From assembly GCF_002902845.1 (NCBI RefSeq), contig NZ_PPTF01000073.1, forward strand, positions 115,808 to 179,807: a stretch of DNA of 64,000 bases, in the 5' to 3' direction. Under the pieces are notes generated by a model. The model made no database searches. It was not told the DNA's origin and was given only the letters and a program-made list of their open reading frames with translations. Position numbers and translations under genes: made by a program. Positions within the stretch are counted from its first letter, which is position 1. Each line of letters starts with the position of its first letter. This DNA is from Chromobacterium sinusclupearum (GTDB taxonomy: Bacteria > Pseudomonadota > Gammaproteobacteria > Burkholderiales > Chromobacteriaceae). Positions 43,640 through 53,594 of this stretch are shown piece after piece.

Positions 43640-44461
43640 ATGGGACAGGTACTCTTCATCGTCTGGCGCGAAAGCGTCGAGGCGCTGCTGGTGGTGGGCA
43701 TCCTGAATGCCTGGATGAACCATAACGCGTCCGGCCGCGCCGGCAAGCCGTATCTGTGGGGCGGCGTGGCGCTGGGCCTGGTCATCGCGGTGGCGCTGGC
43801 CGTGGCGCTGTTCGCCGCCGGCACGCTGATGGCCGGCGCGCAGGATTACTTCCAGACCGGCATGGTGTTCATCGCCTCGGCGCTGATCGTGCAGATGGTG
43901 CTGTGGATGCGCGAGCACGGCCGCACGCTGAAGAAAGAGCTGGAAAGCGGCCTGTCGGAAAAGGCCGCCAGCAACAACTGGTGGGGCGTGACCATCCTGT
44001 CCGCGCTGGCCATCGCCCGCGAAGGCAGCGAAACGGTGGTGTTCCTGTACGGCTCGCTGGCCGAAGCCCAGGGCATGGAGCTGGCCAAGCTGGGCCTGGC
44101 CGGGCTGATCGGCCTGGCGCTGGCGCTGCTGACTTTCTATCTGCTGCAACTGGGCGGCAAGGTGCTGTCATGGCGGCTATTCTTCCGCGTCACCGAAGTC
44201 ATGCTGCTGCTGCTGGGCGCCTCGCTGTTCCTGAACGGCGTGGAAAAGCTGATCTCGATGGACGTGCTGCCGACGCTGGTGGACCCGGTATGGGACAGCT
44301 CGGCGCTGCTGGACGATACGAGTCCGTTTGGCGGGCTGCTGGCCTCGCTGACCGGCTACCGCGCGCAACCGGCCCTGATGAGCCTGATCGCCTACGCGCT
44401 GTTCTGGGCGGGCATTTGGGCGCTGTTCCAGTGGCGCAATCGTCGCCAGGCTGCGGCATGA
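43640..44461 (+). CDS. ftrC: FTR1-family iron permease (FtrC)
   Basis: 273 residues, about seven transmembrane helices. Two REXXE iron-translocation motifs: RESVE in helix 1 (VWRESVEALLVVGI) and REGSE in helix 4 (IAREGSETVVFLYG), which define the FTR1/EfeU family. It takes up ferric iron formed by oxidation of Fe(II) on the periplasmic side. Overlaps ftrD by 4 bp. Confidence 0.93.
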   Translation: MGQVLFIVWRESVEALLVVGILNAWMNHNASGRAGKPYLWGGVALGLVIAVALAVALFAAGTLMAGAQDYFQTGMVFIASALIVQMVLWMREHGRTLKKELESGLSEKAASNNWWGVTILSALAIAREGSETVVFLYGSLAEAQGMELAKLGLAGLIGLALALLTFYLLQLGGKVLSWRLFFRVTEVMLLLLGASLFLNGVEKLISMDVLPTLVDPVWDSSALLDDTSPFGGLLASLTGYRAQPALMSLIAYALFWAGIWALFQWRNRRQAAA

Positions 44462-45918
44462 AAACCGGCAGCCCGCAACGCCCGCCGCAGCGGGTGATTC
44501 CCATCGTCGCCGCCCCGTCCGGCGGCGCTTCCTGTCCCCCCGAGCGGCAGCCGCGCGGCCTGCTGGCGCTCACGGGGAACTGGCTGCGCGACCACGGCGG
44601 CCTGCTGCGCAAGCTGCAATGGGCGGTGGTGCTGGTCTACGGCTTCCTGCTGATCGTCCCCGCCTGCCTGGACTTGCCTGACGACGCGGCGCGGATGTGG
44701 AACAACCTGACCATCTTCGCCCAATTCGTGTTCTGGGGCATCTGGTGGCCTTTTGTGCTGCTGTCCATGGTGCTGTTCGGCCGGCTGTGGTGCGGCGTGC
44801 TGTGCCCGGAAGGCGCGTTGTCGGAATGGGCCGCGCGCAAGGGCATGGGACGGCCGATTCCGCGCTGGATGCGCTGGGGCGGCTGGCCTTTCGTCGCTTT
44901 CGTACTGACCACGGTCTACGGCCAGCTGGTCAGCGTCTATCAGTACCCTAAGGCCGCCCTCTTGGTGCTGGGCGGCTCCACGGTGGCGGCGGTCATCGTC
45001 GGCTTCATCTACACCCGCGGCAAGCGCGCATGGTGCCGCCATCTGTGCCCGGTCAACGGCGTGTTCGGCCTCTTGTCCAAGCTGGCGCCCATGCATTACC
45101 GCGTGGACGAAGCCGCCTGGAAGCGCTCCCAAGACCAGCGACAGCGCGTCGCCAGCGTCGATTGCGCCCCATTGCAGCCGCTGCGCCACATGCAGGGCGG
45201 CAGCGGCTGCCATATGTGCGGCCGCTGCAGCGATCACCGCTCGGCCATCACCCTGGCTTCGCGCCCCATGAGCGACGAAGTGGTGCGAGTGGCGGAAAAA
45301 GAGGCCGACGGCTGGCAGACCGCCTTGATCGTCTATGGCCTGCTGGGCGTGGCGATGGGCGCCTTCCACTGGACCGTCAGCCCGTGGTTCGTCTGGCTCA
45401 AGCAGACCACGGCGGAATGGCTGGTGGACCATGACATCATGTGGCCGCTGGACACCGATGCGCCATGGTGGCTGCTCACCCACTACCCGATGCACAACGA
45501 CGTGTTCTCCTGGCTGGATGGCGCGTCCTTGATCGCCTATGTGGCCGCCACCGCGCTGGCGCTGGGCAGCGGCATTCTGCTTTCGCTGGCGCTGGCCGTG
45601 CGCACCGCCGGCCAATGGCAGACGCAGCGTCTGCACCATCTGGCGCAGGCGCTGATCCCGCTGGCCGGCTGCGGCGTGTTTCTGGGTTTGTCGGCCTTGA
45701 CGGTGACGCTGCTGAAGGCCGAAGGCTATGGCATGCACTGGGTCAACGACGCCCGTCTGGCGCTGCTGGCCGGCGCCAATCTATGGGCCTTGCGCCTGGC
45801 CGGGGGCATCCTGGCGCGCTGGAGCGGCCGCCCTGCCCGCTATCTGGCTTTGCTGCCGTTCTGCGGCGCGCTGGCGCTGGTGGACTGCGCCTGGGGCTTC
45901 ATGTTCTGGTGGTGGTAA
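44458..45918 (+). CDS. ftrD: Polyferredoxin-like membrane protein (FtrD)
   Basis: 486 residues, NapH/RdxA-like. Several transmembrane helices; cysteine motifs CGVLCPEGALSEW and CRHLCPVNGVFG (CxxxCP type) and CHMCGRCSDH (CxxCxxC), consistent with 4Fe-4S clusters. In Bordetella, FtrD is proposed to accept electrons from the FtrB cupredoxin and recycle it. ATG 44458 overlaps the ftrC stop, preferred over longer upstream frames. Last gene of the operon; followed by a palindrome at 45919-45930. Confidence 0.9.
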   Translation: MKTGSPQRPPQRVIPIVAAPSGGASCPPERQPRGLLALTGNWLRDHGGLLRKLQWAVVLVYGFLLIVPACLDLPDDAARMWNNLTIFAQFVFWGIWWPFVLLSMVLFGRLWCGVLCPEGALSEWAARKGMGRPIPRWMRWGGWPFVAFVLTTVYGQLVSVYQYPKAALLVLGGSTVAAVIVGFIYTRGKRAWCRHLCPVNGVFGLLSKLAPMHYRVDEAAWKRSQDQRQRVASVDCAPLQPLRHMQGGSGCHMCGRCSDHRSAITLASRPMSDEVVRVAEKEADGWQTALIVYGLLGVAMGAFHWTVSPWFVWLKQTTAEWLVDHDIMWPLDTDAPWWLLTHYPMHNDVFSWLDGASLIAYVAATALALGSGILLSLALAVRTAGQWQTQRLHHLAQALIPLAGCGVFLGLSALTVTLLKAEGYGMHWVNDARLALLAGANLWALRLAGGILARWSGRPARYLALLPFCGALALVDCAWGFMFWWW

Positions 45919-46018
45919 GCGCCTAGGCGCGCGGCGGCGTCTGGGCTAGCCGCATCCGGCTAATACTTGGTTGGCGGAAGGCGCTGTGCGATAACACAGT
46001 AAGCCCCACATTCAAGGA

Positions 46019-46789
46019 ATGGCCATGCGGCGTTTGCTATTGCTCGTTTTCGCGTTGTCGCTCCGCTGCAGCCTGGCCGCGGCGGAGCCCACCGTCGAGC
46101 TGGCCACCGGCGAATGGCCGCCTTTCGTCTCGCAAAGCCTGCAGCAAGACGGCGTTTTCTCGCAAATGGTGCGCCAAGCCTTCCTGCGCGCCGGCTATCA
46201 GGTCCATCTCAATTATCTGAGCTGGCCGAAGGCCGAGGCGATGATACGGACGGGCAAAGCCGCCGCCGCCTTCCCCTACCGCCCGACGCAAGAGCGGGAG
46301 ACCGAGTTCGACTTCTCCGCCCCGTTCATGCGCTCCACCAGCTATCTGTTCTACTACAAGCCGCATATGCCGCATCCGCCGCTGCAATTCAAATCGCTGG
46401 ACGAATTGCGCGGCTACCGCATCGCCATTCAGCTTGGCTATTGGTATATCCCGTTATTCCAGCAGCACAAGCTGAACACGCTGCTGACCAACGACGAAGT
46501 CCACGCGCTGCGGCAATTGCAATTGGGACATCTGGACTTGGCGCCGATGACGCTGGAACGCGGCTTGTACCAGATACACAGCACCATGCCGGAGCATGAG
46601 AAAGAGTTCGGCTACATCCCCACCCCGCTGGATAAGGAAACGCCGCTGACGCTGATGTTCTCGCGCACTTACCCGCAGGTGGCGCGCATCCGCGAGGAGG
46701 TTGCCCGCGCGCTGGAACAGATGGAAAAGGATGGCACGCTGAAAGCCATCTACCAGCGCAACTTCCCCGAGGCTATGCCGCCGCGTTGA
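46019..46789 (+). CDS. Amino-acid-type periplasmic substrate-binding protein (SBP family 3)
   Basis: 256 residues with signal peptide (about 1-22, ending SLAAA). The fold pattern ELATGEWPPFVSQSLQQDGVFSQMVRQAFLRAGY and FPYRPTQERETEFDFSAPFMRSTSYLFY is typical of family 3 proteins; Arg77-type ligand residue lies in the YRPT region. No permease adjacent. Such stand-alone members in betaproteobacteria sometimes act in sensing. An ATG at 46025 is an alternative start. Its last 17 bases overlap ybaK, convergent. Confidence 0.84.
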   Translation: MAMRRLLLLVFALSLRCSLAAAEPTVELATGEWPPFVSQSLQQDGVFSQMVRQAFLRAGYQVHLNYLSWPKAEAMIRTGKAAAAFPYRPTQERETEFDFSAPFMRSTSYLFYYKPHMPHPPLQFKSLDELRGYRIAIQLGYWYIPLFQQHKLNTLLTNDEVHALRQLQLGHLDLAPMTLERGLYQIHSTMPEHEKEFGYIPTPLDKETPLTLMFSRTYPQVARIREEVARALEQMEKDGTLKAIYQRNFPEAMPPR

Positions 46790-47255
46790 CCAGCGTCGGC
46801 TGCAGCACGCGGATGACGTCCTGCGGGCTGACGCCGACCAGGAAACCACGCTTGCCGCCGTTGATGTAGATGACCGGGAGGTCCGCGATGCTGGCCTCCA
46901 TATACACCGGCATGGCGTGGCGGGTGCCGAATGGGCTGGTGCCGCCCACCTGATAGCCGCTGTGCTTGTCGGCCGTTTTCGGATCGCAGGGATGGATTTT
47001 CTTGACGCCGACCTGCTTGGCCAGCATGCCGGTGCCCACCTCGCAATCGCCGTGCATCAACACGATCAGCGGATGCTTGTTTTCATCCTCCATGATCAGC
47101 GTCTTGACCACGGCGTGCTCGTCCACGCCCAGTTCGCGCGCCGACACCGTGGTGCCGCCCTTTTCCTCGTACTTGTACAAATGCTCGGTGTAATCGACCT
47201 TGTGCTCGCGCAGCACGCGGATGGCCTGGGTGACCGGGGCTTTTTCCTTCGACAT
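46773..47255 (-). CDS. ybaK: YbaK-type aminoacyl-tRNA deacylase
   Basis: 160 residues, YbaK/ProX-like fold. It hydrolyses mischarged Cys-tRNA(Pro) and similar tRNAs. Signatures: VDYTEHLYKYEEKGGTTVSARELGVDEHAVVKTLIM, the conserved catalytic lysine region KKIHPCDPKTADKHSGYQVGGTSPFGTR with the GGTSPFG loop, and YINGGKRGFLVGVSP. Start at MSKEKAPVTQ (47255) rather than 47285. Confidence 0.92.
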   Translation of the reverse strand: MSKEKAPVTQAIRVLREHKVDYTEHLYKYEEKGGTTVSARELGVDEHAVVKTLIMEDENKHPLIVLMHGDCEVGTGMLAKQVGVKKIHPCDPKTADKHSGYQVGGTSPFGTRHAMPVYMEASIADLPVIYINGGKRGFLVGVSPQDVIRVLQPTLVNAAA

Positions 47256-47326
47256 GATGATTCGCTTGCGGCTAAGACAAAACACCCGACTTTAAAACGC
47301 CGGCCCGTCTGTGCCAAGCAGGGGGA

Positions 47327-47943
47327 TCAAGCTTTGCGCGCGCGCCACCACAGCCTCAGCCCCAGCAGCAGGGTCAGCACCGCGGCGTAGATCAAGGGTT
47401 GGGTGATGTCTTTCTTCACCAGCCACCAGTAATGCGTCACCGCCAGGATGGCCACCGGATACACCAGCCGATGCAGCTTGCCCCAGTTGCGCTTGAGCCG
47501 GCGCATCCAGCCCTGGGTGGAGGTCAACGCCAGCGGCGACATCAACACGATGGCGGCGAAGCCGACGGTGATGAACGGACGTTTGACGATGTCCTTCAGG
47601 ATGTGGTGCCAGTCGAAAAACTGGTCCAGCCAGATATAGGTGGTGAAATGCAGACTGGCGTAGAAAAACGCGAACAAGCCCAGCATGCGCCGGCATTTCA
47701 GCGGCCAAGCCTGGCCAGTGAAACGGCGCAGCGGCGTCATGGACAGCGTGGCCAGCAGCCACACCAGCGTCCAGGTGCCGGTGGAGCGGGTGATGAACTC
47801 CACGGGGTTGACCGCCTCGCCGGACAAGACGATCCAGGCGGCGCGCGATAGCGGCAGCAGGCAGACGATGAACAACAATGCCTTGCCGATGGCGAGCCGG
47901 CGGTCGGCCGCGGAAACAGGGGATTTCATGCGCAGCGTCGTCA

Positions 47944-47944
<1 letters not shown>
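47327..47944 (-). CDS. msrQ: Protein-methionine-sulfoxide reductase heme-binding subunit MsrQ
   Basis: 205 residues, six transmembrane helices. Haem-ligand histidines lie in FYASLHFTTYIWLD, WGKLHRLVYPVAI and TRYWW-type segment VTHYWWLVKK. It passes electrons from the quinone pool or flavin reductase to periplasmic MsrP. Its ATG overlaps the msrP stop (TGATG). E. coli YedZ equivalent. Confidence 0.93.
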
Positions 47945-48861
<917 letters not shown>

Positions 48862-48945
48862 GGCGGCTCTCCTGTCGTTTCCATTTGGTCGGACCATCCT
48901 CCGGATTCTGACAGTAGCGCATGCAAACAGTTTTTCCAGCCCGTG

Positions 48946-49866
48946 TTATTCAGGCCTCCAGCTTCGGCCGAGCGCGCTACCCTGCCCGCCCTCCCGCGCC
49001 AGCCGCTCGCCTATGGCTTGCAAGGCGGCCCAGCGCGGGCCGCACCAGTCCGGCGCAATCAGCGTCGGCGCCTGGGCAGTGGCGGAAATCCGGTGATACA
49101 CCACCTCCGGCGGCGTGTGGCGGATCAGGCATGCCGCCAGGTCTGCGTAATCCTCCAAAGCCATGGGCGACACTTCGCCGCGCCGATACTGCGCCGCCAT
49201 CCGGCTGCCGCGGACGATCATCAGCGGGTGCAGCTTCAGGCCCTCGACGCCGATATCCAGCACCGTGTCCAGCGTCGCCCGCGCATCATCCTTTCCCTCG
49301 CCCGGCAAGCCGACGATCAGATGAGCGCACACCTTGAGTCCGCGCGCGTGGGCGCGGCGGACGGCATCGCGGTAATCGGCCAGCGTGTGGCCGCGCCGAA
49401 TCAAGGCCTGGGTGCGGTCGTGCGCGGTCTGCAGGCCCAGCTCCAGCCACACTTCGTTGCCCGCGTCGCGGTAAGCCGCCAGCAAATCCAGCGCCGCATC
49501 CGGCACGCAATCAGGCCGGGTGCCGACGCACAGCCCGGCCACGTCGGCGGCCGCCATCGCCTCGTCGTACAACGCGCGCAGCGTTTCCACTTCGGCATAG
49601 GTGCTGGTGTAGGCCTGGAAATAAGCCAGGTATAGCCGGGCGCGGTCGGTCTTGGCCTTCTCCCGCGCCAGTTGCTGGCTGATGGAAAGCGCGGCGGCAT
49701 CGCGGCCAAAGCTGCGGACATTGCAGAACGTGCAGCCGCCGCGCCCCAGCGTGCCGTCGCGGTTGGGACAGGTGAAATCGCCGGCCAGAGACAGCTTATG
49801 CACGGTCTGGCCGAAGCGCTGTTTCAGGTAATAGCCAAAGGTATGAAGGTGGCGGGTCAGGTCCAT
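48946..49866 (-). CDS. YhcC-like radical SAM protein (TIGR01212 family)
   Basis: 306 residues. Radical SAM cluster motif near residue 29 with the family spacing: FTCPNRDGTLGRGGCTFCN (Cys-x11-Cys-x2-Cys). Continues with AYFQAYTSTYAEVETLRALYDEAM, CVGTRPDCVPD and ELGLQTAHDRTQALIRRGH, typical for Elp3-like radical SAM proteins of the YhcC branch. The function of E. coli YhcC is not settled. Single gene, divergent from nothing close; 80 bp after it on the same strand is msrP. Confidence 0.87.
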   Translation of the reverse strand: MDLTRHLHTFGYYLKQRFGQTVHKLSLAGDFTCPNRDGTLGRGGCTFCNVRSFGRDAAALSISQQLAREKAKTDRARLYLAYFQAYTSTYAEVETLRALYDEAMAAADVAGLCVGTRPDCVPDAALDLLAAYRDAGNEVWLELGLQTAHDRTQALIRRGHTLADYRDAVRRAHARGLKVCAHLIVGLPGEGKDDARATLDTVLDIGVEGLKLHPLMIVRGSRMAAQYRRGEVSPMALEDYADLAACLIRHTPPEVVYHRISATAQAPTLIAPDWCGPRWAALQAIGERLAREGGQGSALGRSWRPE

Positions 49867-49942
49867 CGCGTTGCCGGCAAAAGCGCGCAGTCTAGCGCGA
49901 TGCGGCCGCAGACAAGCTGAGCGGGATCAAGGGCTTGCCGAT

Positions 49943-50125
49943 TCAGATAGTGTGCCAGCCCAGCCAATACAACACGCAGAACAGTCCGGCGCTGATCAGC
50001 AGGGCGATGGCCAGCGCGGAGAACAACTCATGCAGCGTGCGGCGCTGCCGCGGCCCCAGCAGCCAGCGGGCGACGGCCCACAGGATCAGGCACAGCGCGA
50101 AGAATTTGAACAGGCGTCCGAACAT
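49943..50125 (-). CDS. Small two-helix membrane protein
   Basis: 60 residues, MFGRLFKFFALCLILWAVA then WLLGPRQRRTLHELFSALAI and a second hydrophobic segment ALLISAGLFCVLYWLGW. Two predicted membrane helices joined by a basic loop; no recognised family. The reading frame is open far upstream, but only this part has protein-like, membrane-like composition and it starts with an ATG in the gap between the radical SAM gene and metX. Shine-Dalgarno is weak. Likely a real small membrane protein, function unknown. Confidence 0.55.
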   Translation of the reverse strand: MFGRLFKFFALCLILWAVARWLLGPRQRRTLHELFSALAIALLISAGLFCVLYWLGWHTI

Positions 50126-50290
50126 GGCGGCACCGGTGACGGAGAACGGCCGATTATCCCGGCGCGACCACTTCCCGCGCAAGCCGATGTTGTGGATATA
50201 ATCGGACGGTAGCCGCAGGAGACCGCGCCATGACATGCTCCGGCAGAGAGCGGCGGGCGCGGATAAAAAATAGAAGAGGCCCCCAAATCC

Positions 50291-51433
50291 ATGACCGACT
50301 CCGATTGTTCGGTAGGCATCGTCGCGGCGGAAGACGCCGTATTCGATGTCCCTTTGCCGCTCGCCAGCGGCGCCGTGCTGCCCAGCTACCAGCTGCGCTT
50401 CGAAACCTACGGCCGGCTCAACGCCGACAAGAGCAACGCCATCCTGATCTGCCACGCCCTGTCCGGCCATCATCATGTCGCCGGCCGTTACCAGCCTGAC
50501 GATAAGGCTGCCGGCTGGTGGGACAATATGGTCGGCCCCGGCAAACCCATCGACACCCGCCGCTTCTTCGTCGTCGGCGTCAACAATCTTGGCGGTTGCC
50601 ACGGCAGCACCGGCCCGTCCAGCCTGAACCCGGCCTCCGGCCAGCCCTGGGGTTCGGCCTTCCCGGTGGTGACGGTGCAGGACTGGGTGACCTCGCAAGC
50701 CCGCCTTGCCGACCGCCTGGGCATCACGCGCTGGGCGGCGGTGATCGGCGGCTCGCTTGGCGGCATGCAGGCGCTGCAGTGGAGCATCGCTTATCCCGAT
50801 CGCGTGGCGCACGCGCTGGTGATCGCCTCAGCGCCCAAGCTGTCGGCGCAGAACATCGCCTTCAACGACGTGGCGCGCCAGGCCATCCTGTCCGACCCGG
50901 ACTTCTGCGGCGGCGACTTCTACCAGCAGGGCACGGTGCCGCGCCGCGGCCTGCGGCTGGCCCGCATGCTGGGCCACATCACGTATTTGTCCGATGACGG
51001 CATGGGCGAGAAATTCGGCCGCATGCTGCGTTCCGGCGAATACCGCTTCGGCTACGATGTGGAGTTCGAAATCGAGAGCTATCTGCGCTACCAGGGCGAC
51101 AAGTTCTCCGACTACTTCGACGGCAACACCTATCTATTGATGACCAAGGCGCTCGACTACTTCGACCCGGCCCGGGAACACGGCGGCGACCTGGCCGCCG
51201 CGCTGAAGCCGGCGCAGGCTCAATTCCTGCTGGCCAGCTTCACCAGCGACTGGCGCTTCTCGCCGGAACGCTCGCGCGAGACGGTGCAGGCGCTGATCGC
51301 CGCCGGCAAGCGCGTCAGCTATGCCGAGATCGAATCGGCGCACGGCCATGACGCCTTCCTGATGCTGGATCAGCCGTATGTGGACCTGATGCGCGCCTAT
51401 CTTCAGCGCGTGGCGCAGGAGGTGAACGCATGA
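50291..51433 (+). CDS. metX: Homoserine O-acyltransferase MetX
   Basis: 380 residues, alpha/beta-hydrolase fold. Acylates homoserine (acetyl- or, in many proteobacteria, succinyl-CoA) in methionine biosynthesis. Segments: [15 protein letters not shown] (oxyanion region), [15 protein letters not shown], nucleophile elbow [13 protein letters not shown] (catalytic Ser), and the C-terminal [10 protein letters not shown] with the catalytic histidine. Coupled to metW by a 4-bp overlap, as in other betaproteobacteria. Acetyl versus succinyl specificity was not decided. Confidence 0.94.
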   Translation: MTDSDCSVGIVAAEDAVFDVPLPLASGAVLPSYQLRFETYGRLNADKSNAILICHALSGHHHVAGRYQPDDKAAGWWDNMVGPGKPIDTRRFFVVGVNNLGGCHGSTGPSSLNPASGQPWGSAFPVVTVQDWVTSQARLADRLGITRWAAVIGGSLGGMQALQWSIAYPDRVAHALVIASAPKLSAQNIAFNDVARQAILSDPDFCGGDFYQQGTVPRRGLRLARMLGHITYLSDDGMGEKFGRMLRSGEYRFGYDVEFEIESYLRYQGDKFSDYFDGNTYLLMTKALDYFDPAREHGGDLAAALKPAQAQFLLASFTSDWRFSPERSRETVQALIAAGKRVSYAEIESAHGHDAFLMLDQPYVDLMRAYLQRVAQEVNA

Positions 51434-52026
51434 GCGCCATCCAGACTCTCCGTCCAGACCTGCAACTGATAGCCGACTGGATCGCGCCGCACAGCCGAGT
51501 GCTGGACCTGGGCTGCGGCGACGGCCAGCTTCTGGCCGCCCTGCAGCAGGAAAAGCAGGTGCAGGGCTATGGCGTGGACTTCGACGTGGCCAATGTGGTG
51601 CGCTGCGTCGCCTCCGGCGTCAACGCCATCCAGGGCGACCTAGAAACCGGCCTGGCCGACTTCGGCGACGCGCGCTTCGACCACGTGGTGCTGTCTCAGA
51701 CGATACAGGCGATGCGCCACACCGAGGCCATCCTCAACGAGATGCTGCGCGTCGGTCGCGAGGCCATCGTCACCTTCCCCAACTTCGGCTATTGGCAGAA
51801 CCGGCTGCAGATCCTGCAGGGCCACATGCCGGTGTCCGACACCATCCCGTATCAGTGGTACGACACGCCCAACATCCACTGGTGCATGCTGGGGGACTTC
51901 GAGGAACTCTGCGCCAAAAACCGCATCCGAGTGATGCAGAGGGTGGTCATGGACAAGGGCAAGCGGGTATCCTTGCTGCCAAACCTGCGCGGCAGCCTGG
52001 CCTTCTACCGGGTGGCGCGCGGCTGA
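51430..52026 (+). CDS. metW: Methionine biosynthesis protein MetW
   Basis: 198 residues, SAM-dependent methyltransferase fold: [15 protein letters not shown] (motif I), [37 protein letters not shown], and the MetW signature [20 protein letters not shown]. Always found next to metX in this group; it is reported to support MetX activity. ATG overlaps the metX stop. Confidence 0.94.
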   Translation: MSAIQTLRPDLQLIADWIAPHSRVLDLGCGDGQLLAALQQEKQVQGYGVDFDVANVVRCVASGVNAIQGDLETGLADFGDARFDHVVLSQTIQAMRHTEAILNEMLRVGREAIVTFPNFGYWQNRLQILQGHMPVSDTIPYQWYDTPNIHWCMLGDFEELCAKNRIRVMQRVVMDKGKRVSLLPNLRGSLAFYRVARG

Positions 52027-52051
52027 TTCCGTCCCGCACAAGGAGAGAAAC

Positions 52052-52240
52052 ATGCGCCTGTTGCTGGCCATTTTCCTGCCATGGCTGCAGTTCTTCACCA
52101 TAGGCCGGCCCTTCGCCGGCCTGTTCTGCCTGCTGCTGCAACTGACCATCATCGGCTGGCTGCCGGCCGCGCTGTGGTCGGTGTACGCGCTGAGCCAGTA
52201 CAAGACCGACCAGAAAATCGAACGGGCGCTGCGGCGCTGA
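52052..52240 (+). CDS. Small YqaE/Pmp3-like membrane protein
   Basis: 62 residues with two hydrophobic helices (MRLLLAIFLPWLQFFTIGRP, then LFCLLLQLTIIGWLPAALWSVYAL), the two-helix pattern of the YqaE/Pmp3 (stress-induced hydrophobic peptide) family including the G-W-x-P-x2-xWA-like turn IIGWLPAALW. Good Shine-Dalgarno AGGAGAG before the ATG. 25 bp after metW, so probably in the same transcript. Function in bacteria is unclear. Confidence 0.8.
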   Translation: MRLLLAIFLPWLQFFTIGRPFAGLFCLLLQLTIIGWLPAALWSVYALSQYKTDQKIERALRR

Positions 52241-52293
52241 TTCCCGTCCGCGCCCGGCGCGGGCGGCCCGCCAACCATAACGACAACCAGCCC

Positions 52294-53571
52294 ATGACCC
52301 TAGCCACCATCAACTGGCGGCGCGACGTGTTTTCGCGCACCATGCTCGTCTGCGTATTCACCGGCTTCGCCTCCGGCCTGCCGCTGTACGCGCTGATCAA
52401 TCTGCTGCCGGCATGGCTGCGCAGCGAGGGCGTAGACCTGAAGTCGATCGGCCTGTTCGCCTTGATCGGCCTGCCCTACACCTGGAAATTCCTGTGGTCG
52501 CCGCTGATGGACCGCTACGCGCTGCCGCTCTTGGGCCGCCGCCGCGGCTGGATGCTGGCCAGCCAGCTGGCGCTGCTGGCCAGCTTGGCGGTATTCGGCC
52601 TGTTCGATCCCAAACAAGACATCTGGAGCATCGCCGGCTTGGCGCTGACGGTGGCCTTCTTCTCCGCCAGCCAGGATATCGTGCTGGACGCCTTTCGCCG
52701 CGAAATCCTCAGCGACGCCGAACTCGGCCTCGGCAACACCGTGCATATCAATGCCTACCGGCTGGCCGGCCTGGTGCCGGGCTCGCTGTCGCTGATCCTG
52801 GCCGACCGGATGCCCTGGGGCAGCGTTTTCGTCATTACCGCCCTGTTCATGCTGCCCGGCGCGCTGATGACGCTGATGGTCAAAGAGCCCAAGCTGGCCT
52901 CCGGCAGCCCGAAAACCCTGCGCCAGGCGGTGGTGGAACCGTTCCATGAATTCGTCACCCGCCAGGGTTGGCAGGGCGCGCTGTGGATACTGGGCTTCAT
53001 CTTCCTGTACAAGCTCGGCGACAGCATGGCCACCTCGCTGGCCACGCCGTTTTATCTGGACATGGGTTACGCCAAATCGCAGATCGGCCTGGTGGCCAAG
53101 CACGCCGGGCTGTGGCCGGCGGTGATCGGCGGCTTGCTGGGCGGCGTGTGGATGATCAAGCTGGGCATCAACCGCGCCTTGTGGGCCTTCGGCGTGGTGC
53201 AGGTGGTGTCCATCCTGGGATTTGCCTGGCTGGCCAGCTATGGACGCTTCGACAGCGTGGGCGCGGAGCAATTGGCGATGCTGGCGGTGGTCATCGGCTT
53301 CGAGGCCCTGGGCGTCGGTCTCGGCACCGCGGCTTTTGTCGCCTTCATCGCCCGCAGCACCCATCCCGCCTACACCGCTACCCAGTTCGCCCTGTTCACC
53401 AGCCTGGCGGCGGTGCCGCGCACGCTGGCCAACGCCGCCACCGGCTACATCGTGGAGTCCATCGGCTGGACCTCGTTCTTTTTCCTGTGCACGGCGCTGG
53501 CGATTCCCGGCATGATGCTGCTGGTCAAGGTGGCGCCATGGGGGGACGATCCGGCGCCGCAACAGGCCTGA
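52294..53571 (+). CDS. ampG: AmpG-like muropeptide permease (MFS)
   Basis: 425 residues, about 12-14 transmembrane helices. AmpG signatures: FTGFASGLPLYALINLLPAWLRSEGVDLKSIGLFALIGLPYTWKFLWSPLMDRY, and RRRGWMLASQ, then SASQDIVLDAFRREIL. Imports GlcNAc-anhMurNAc peptides from the periplasm for cell-wall recycling and, in other bacteria, influences AmpC induction. Start at 52294 follows a weak ribosome site and matches the family; the frame is open further upstream through the YqaE-like gene. Confidence 0.9.
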   Translation: MTLATINWRRDVFSRTMLVCVFTGFASGLPLYALINLLPAWLRSEGVDLKSIGLFALIGLPYTWKFLWSPLMDRYALPLLGRRRGWMLASQLALLASLAVFGLFDPKQDIWSIAGLALTVAFFSASQDIVLDAFRREILSDAELGLGNTVHINAYRLAGLVPGSLSLILADRMPWGSVFVITALFMLPGALMTLMVKEPKLASGSPKTLRQAVVEPFHEFVTRQGWQGALWILGFIFLYKLGDSMATSLATPFYLDMGYAKSQIGLVAKHAGLWPAVIGGLLGGVWMIKLGINRALWAFGVVQVVSILGFAWLASYGRFDSVGAEQLAMLAVVIGFEALGVGLGTAAFVAFIARSTHPAYTATQFALFTSLAAVPRTLANAATGYIVESIGWTSFFFLCTALAIPGMMLLVKVAPWGDDPAPQQA

Positions 53572-53572
53572 T

Positions 53573-53592
53573 CGCGCCCTGAACCAGGCGCG
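53573..53592. terminator. Hairpin between convergent ampG and the minor pilin operon
   Basis: 6-bp stem CGCGCC / GGCGCG with an 8-nt loop in the 23-bp gap between the two stop codons. No U-tract, so only a weak candidate. Confidence 0.3.
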
Positions 53593-53594
53593 GC

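Noticed and set aside
43756-44457. Upstream extension of the ftrD frame across ftrC
   Set aside because: Out-of-frame reading of ftrC with Arg/Gly-rich sequence; real ftrD begins at the ATGA overlap at 44458.
45919-45962. Perfect 12-bp palindrome GCGCCTAGGCGC and a small TAGCCG/CGGCTA hairpin after ftrD
   Set aside because: Could be a terminator or protein site, but stems are short and no U-tract follows, so it was not listed as a feature.
50197-50202. TATAAT-like box upstream of metX
   Set aside because: No acceptable -35 element at 16-18 bp and it lies about 90 bp before the start; too weak to call. No SAM riboswitch structure was recognised either.
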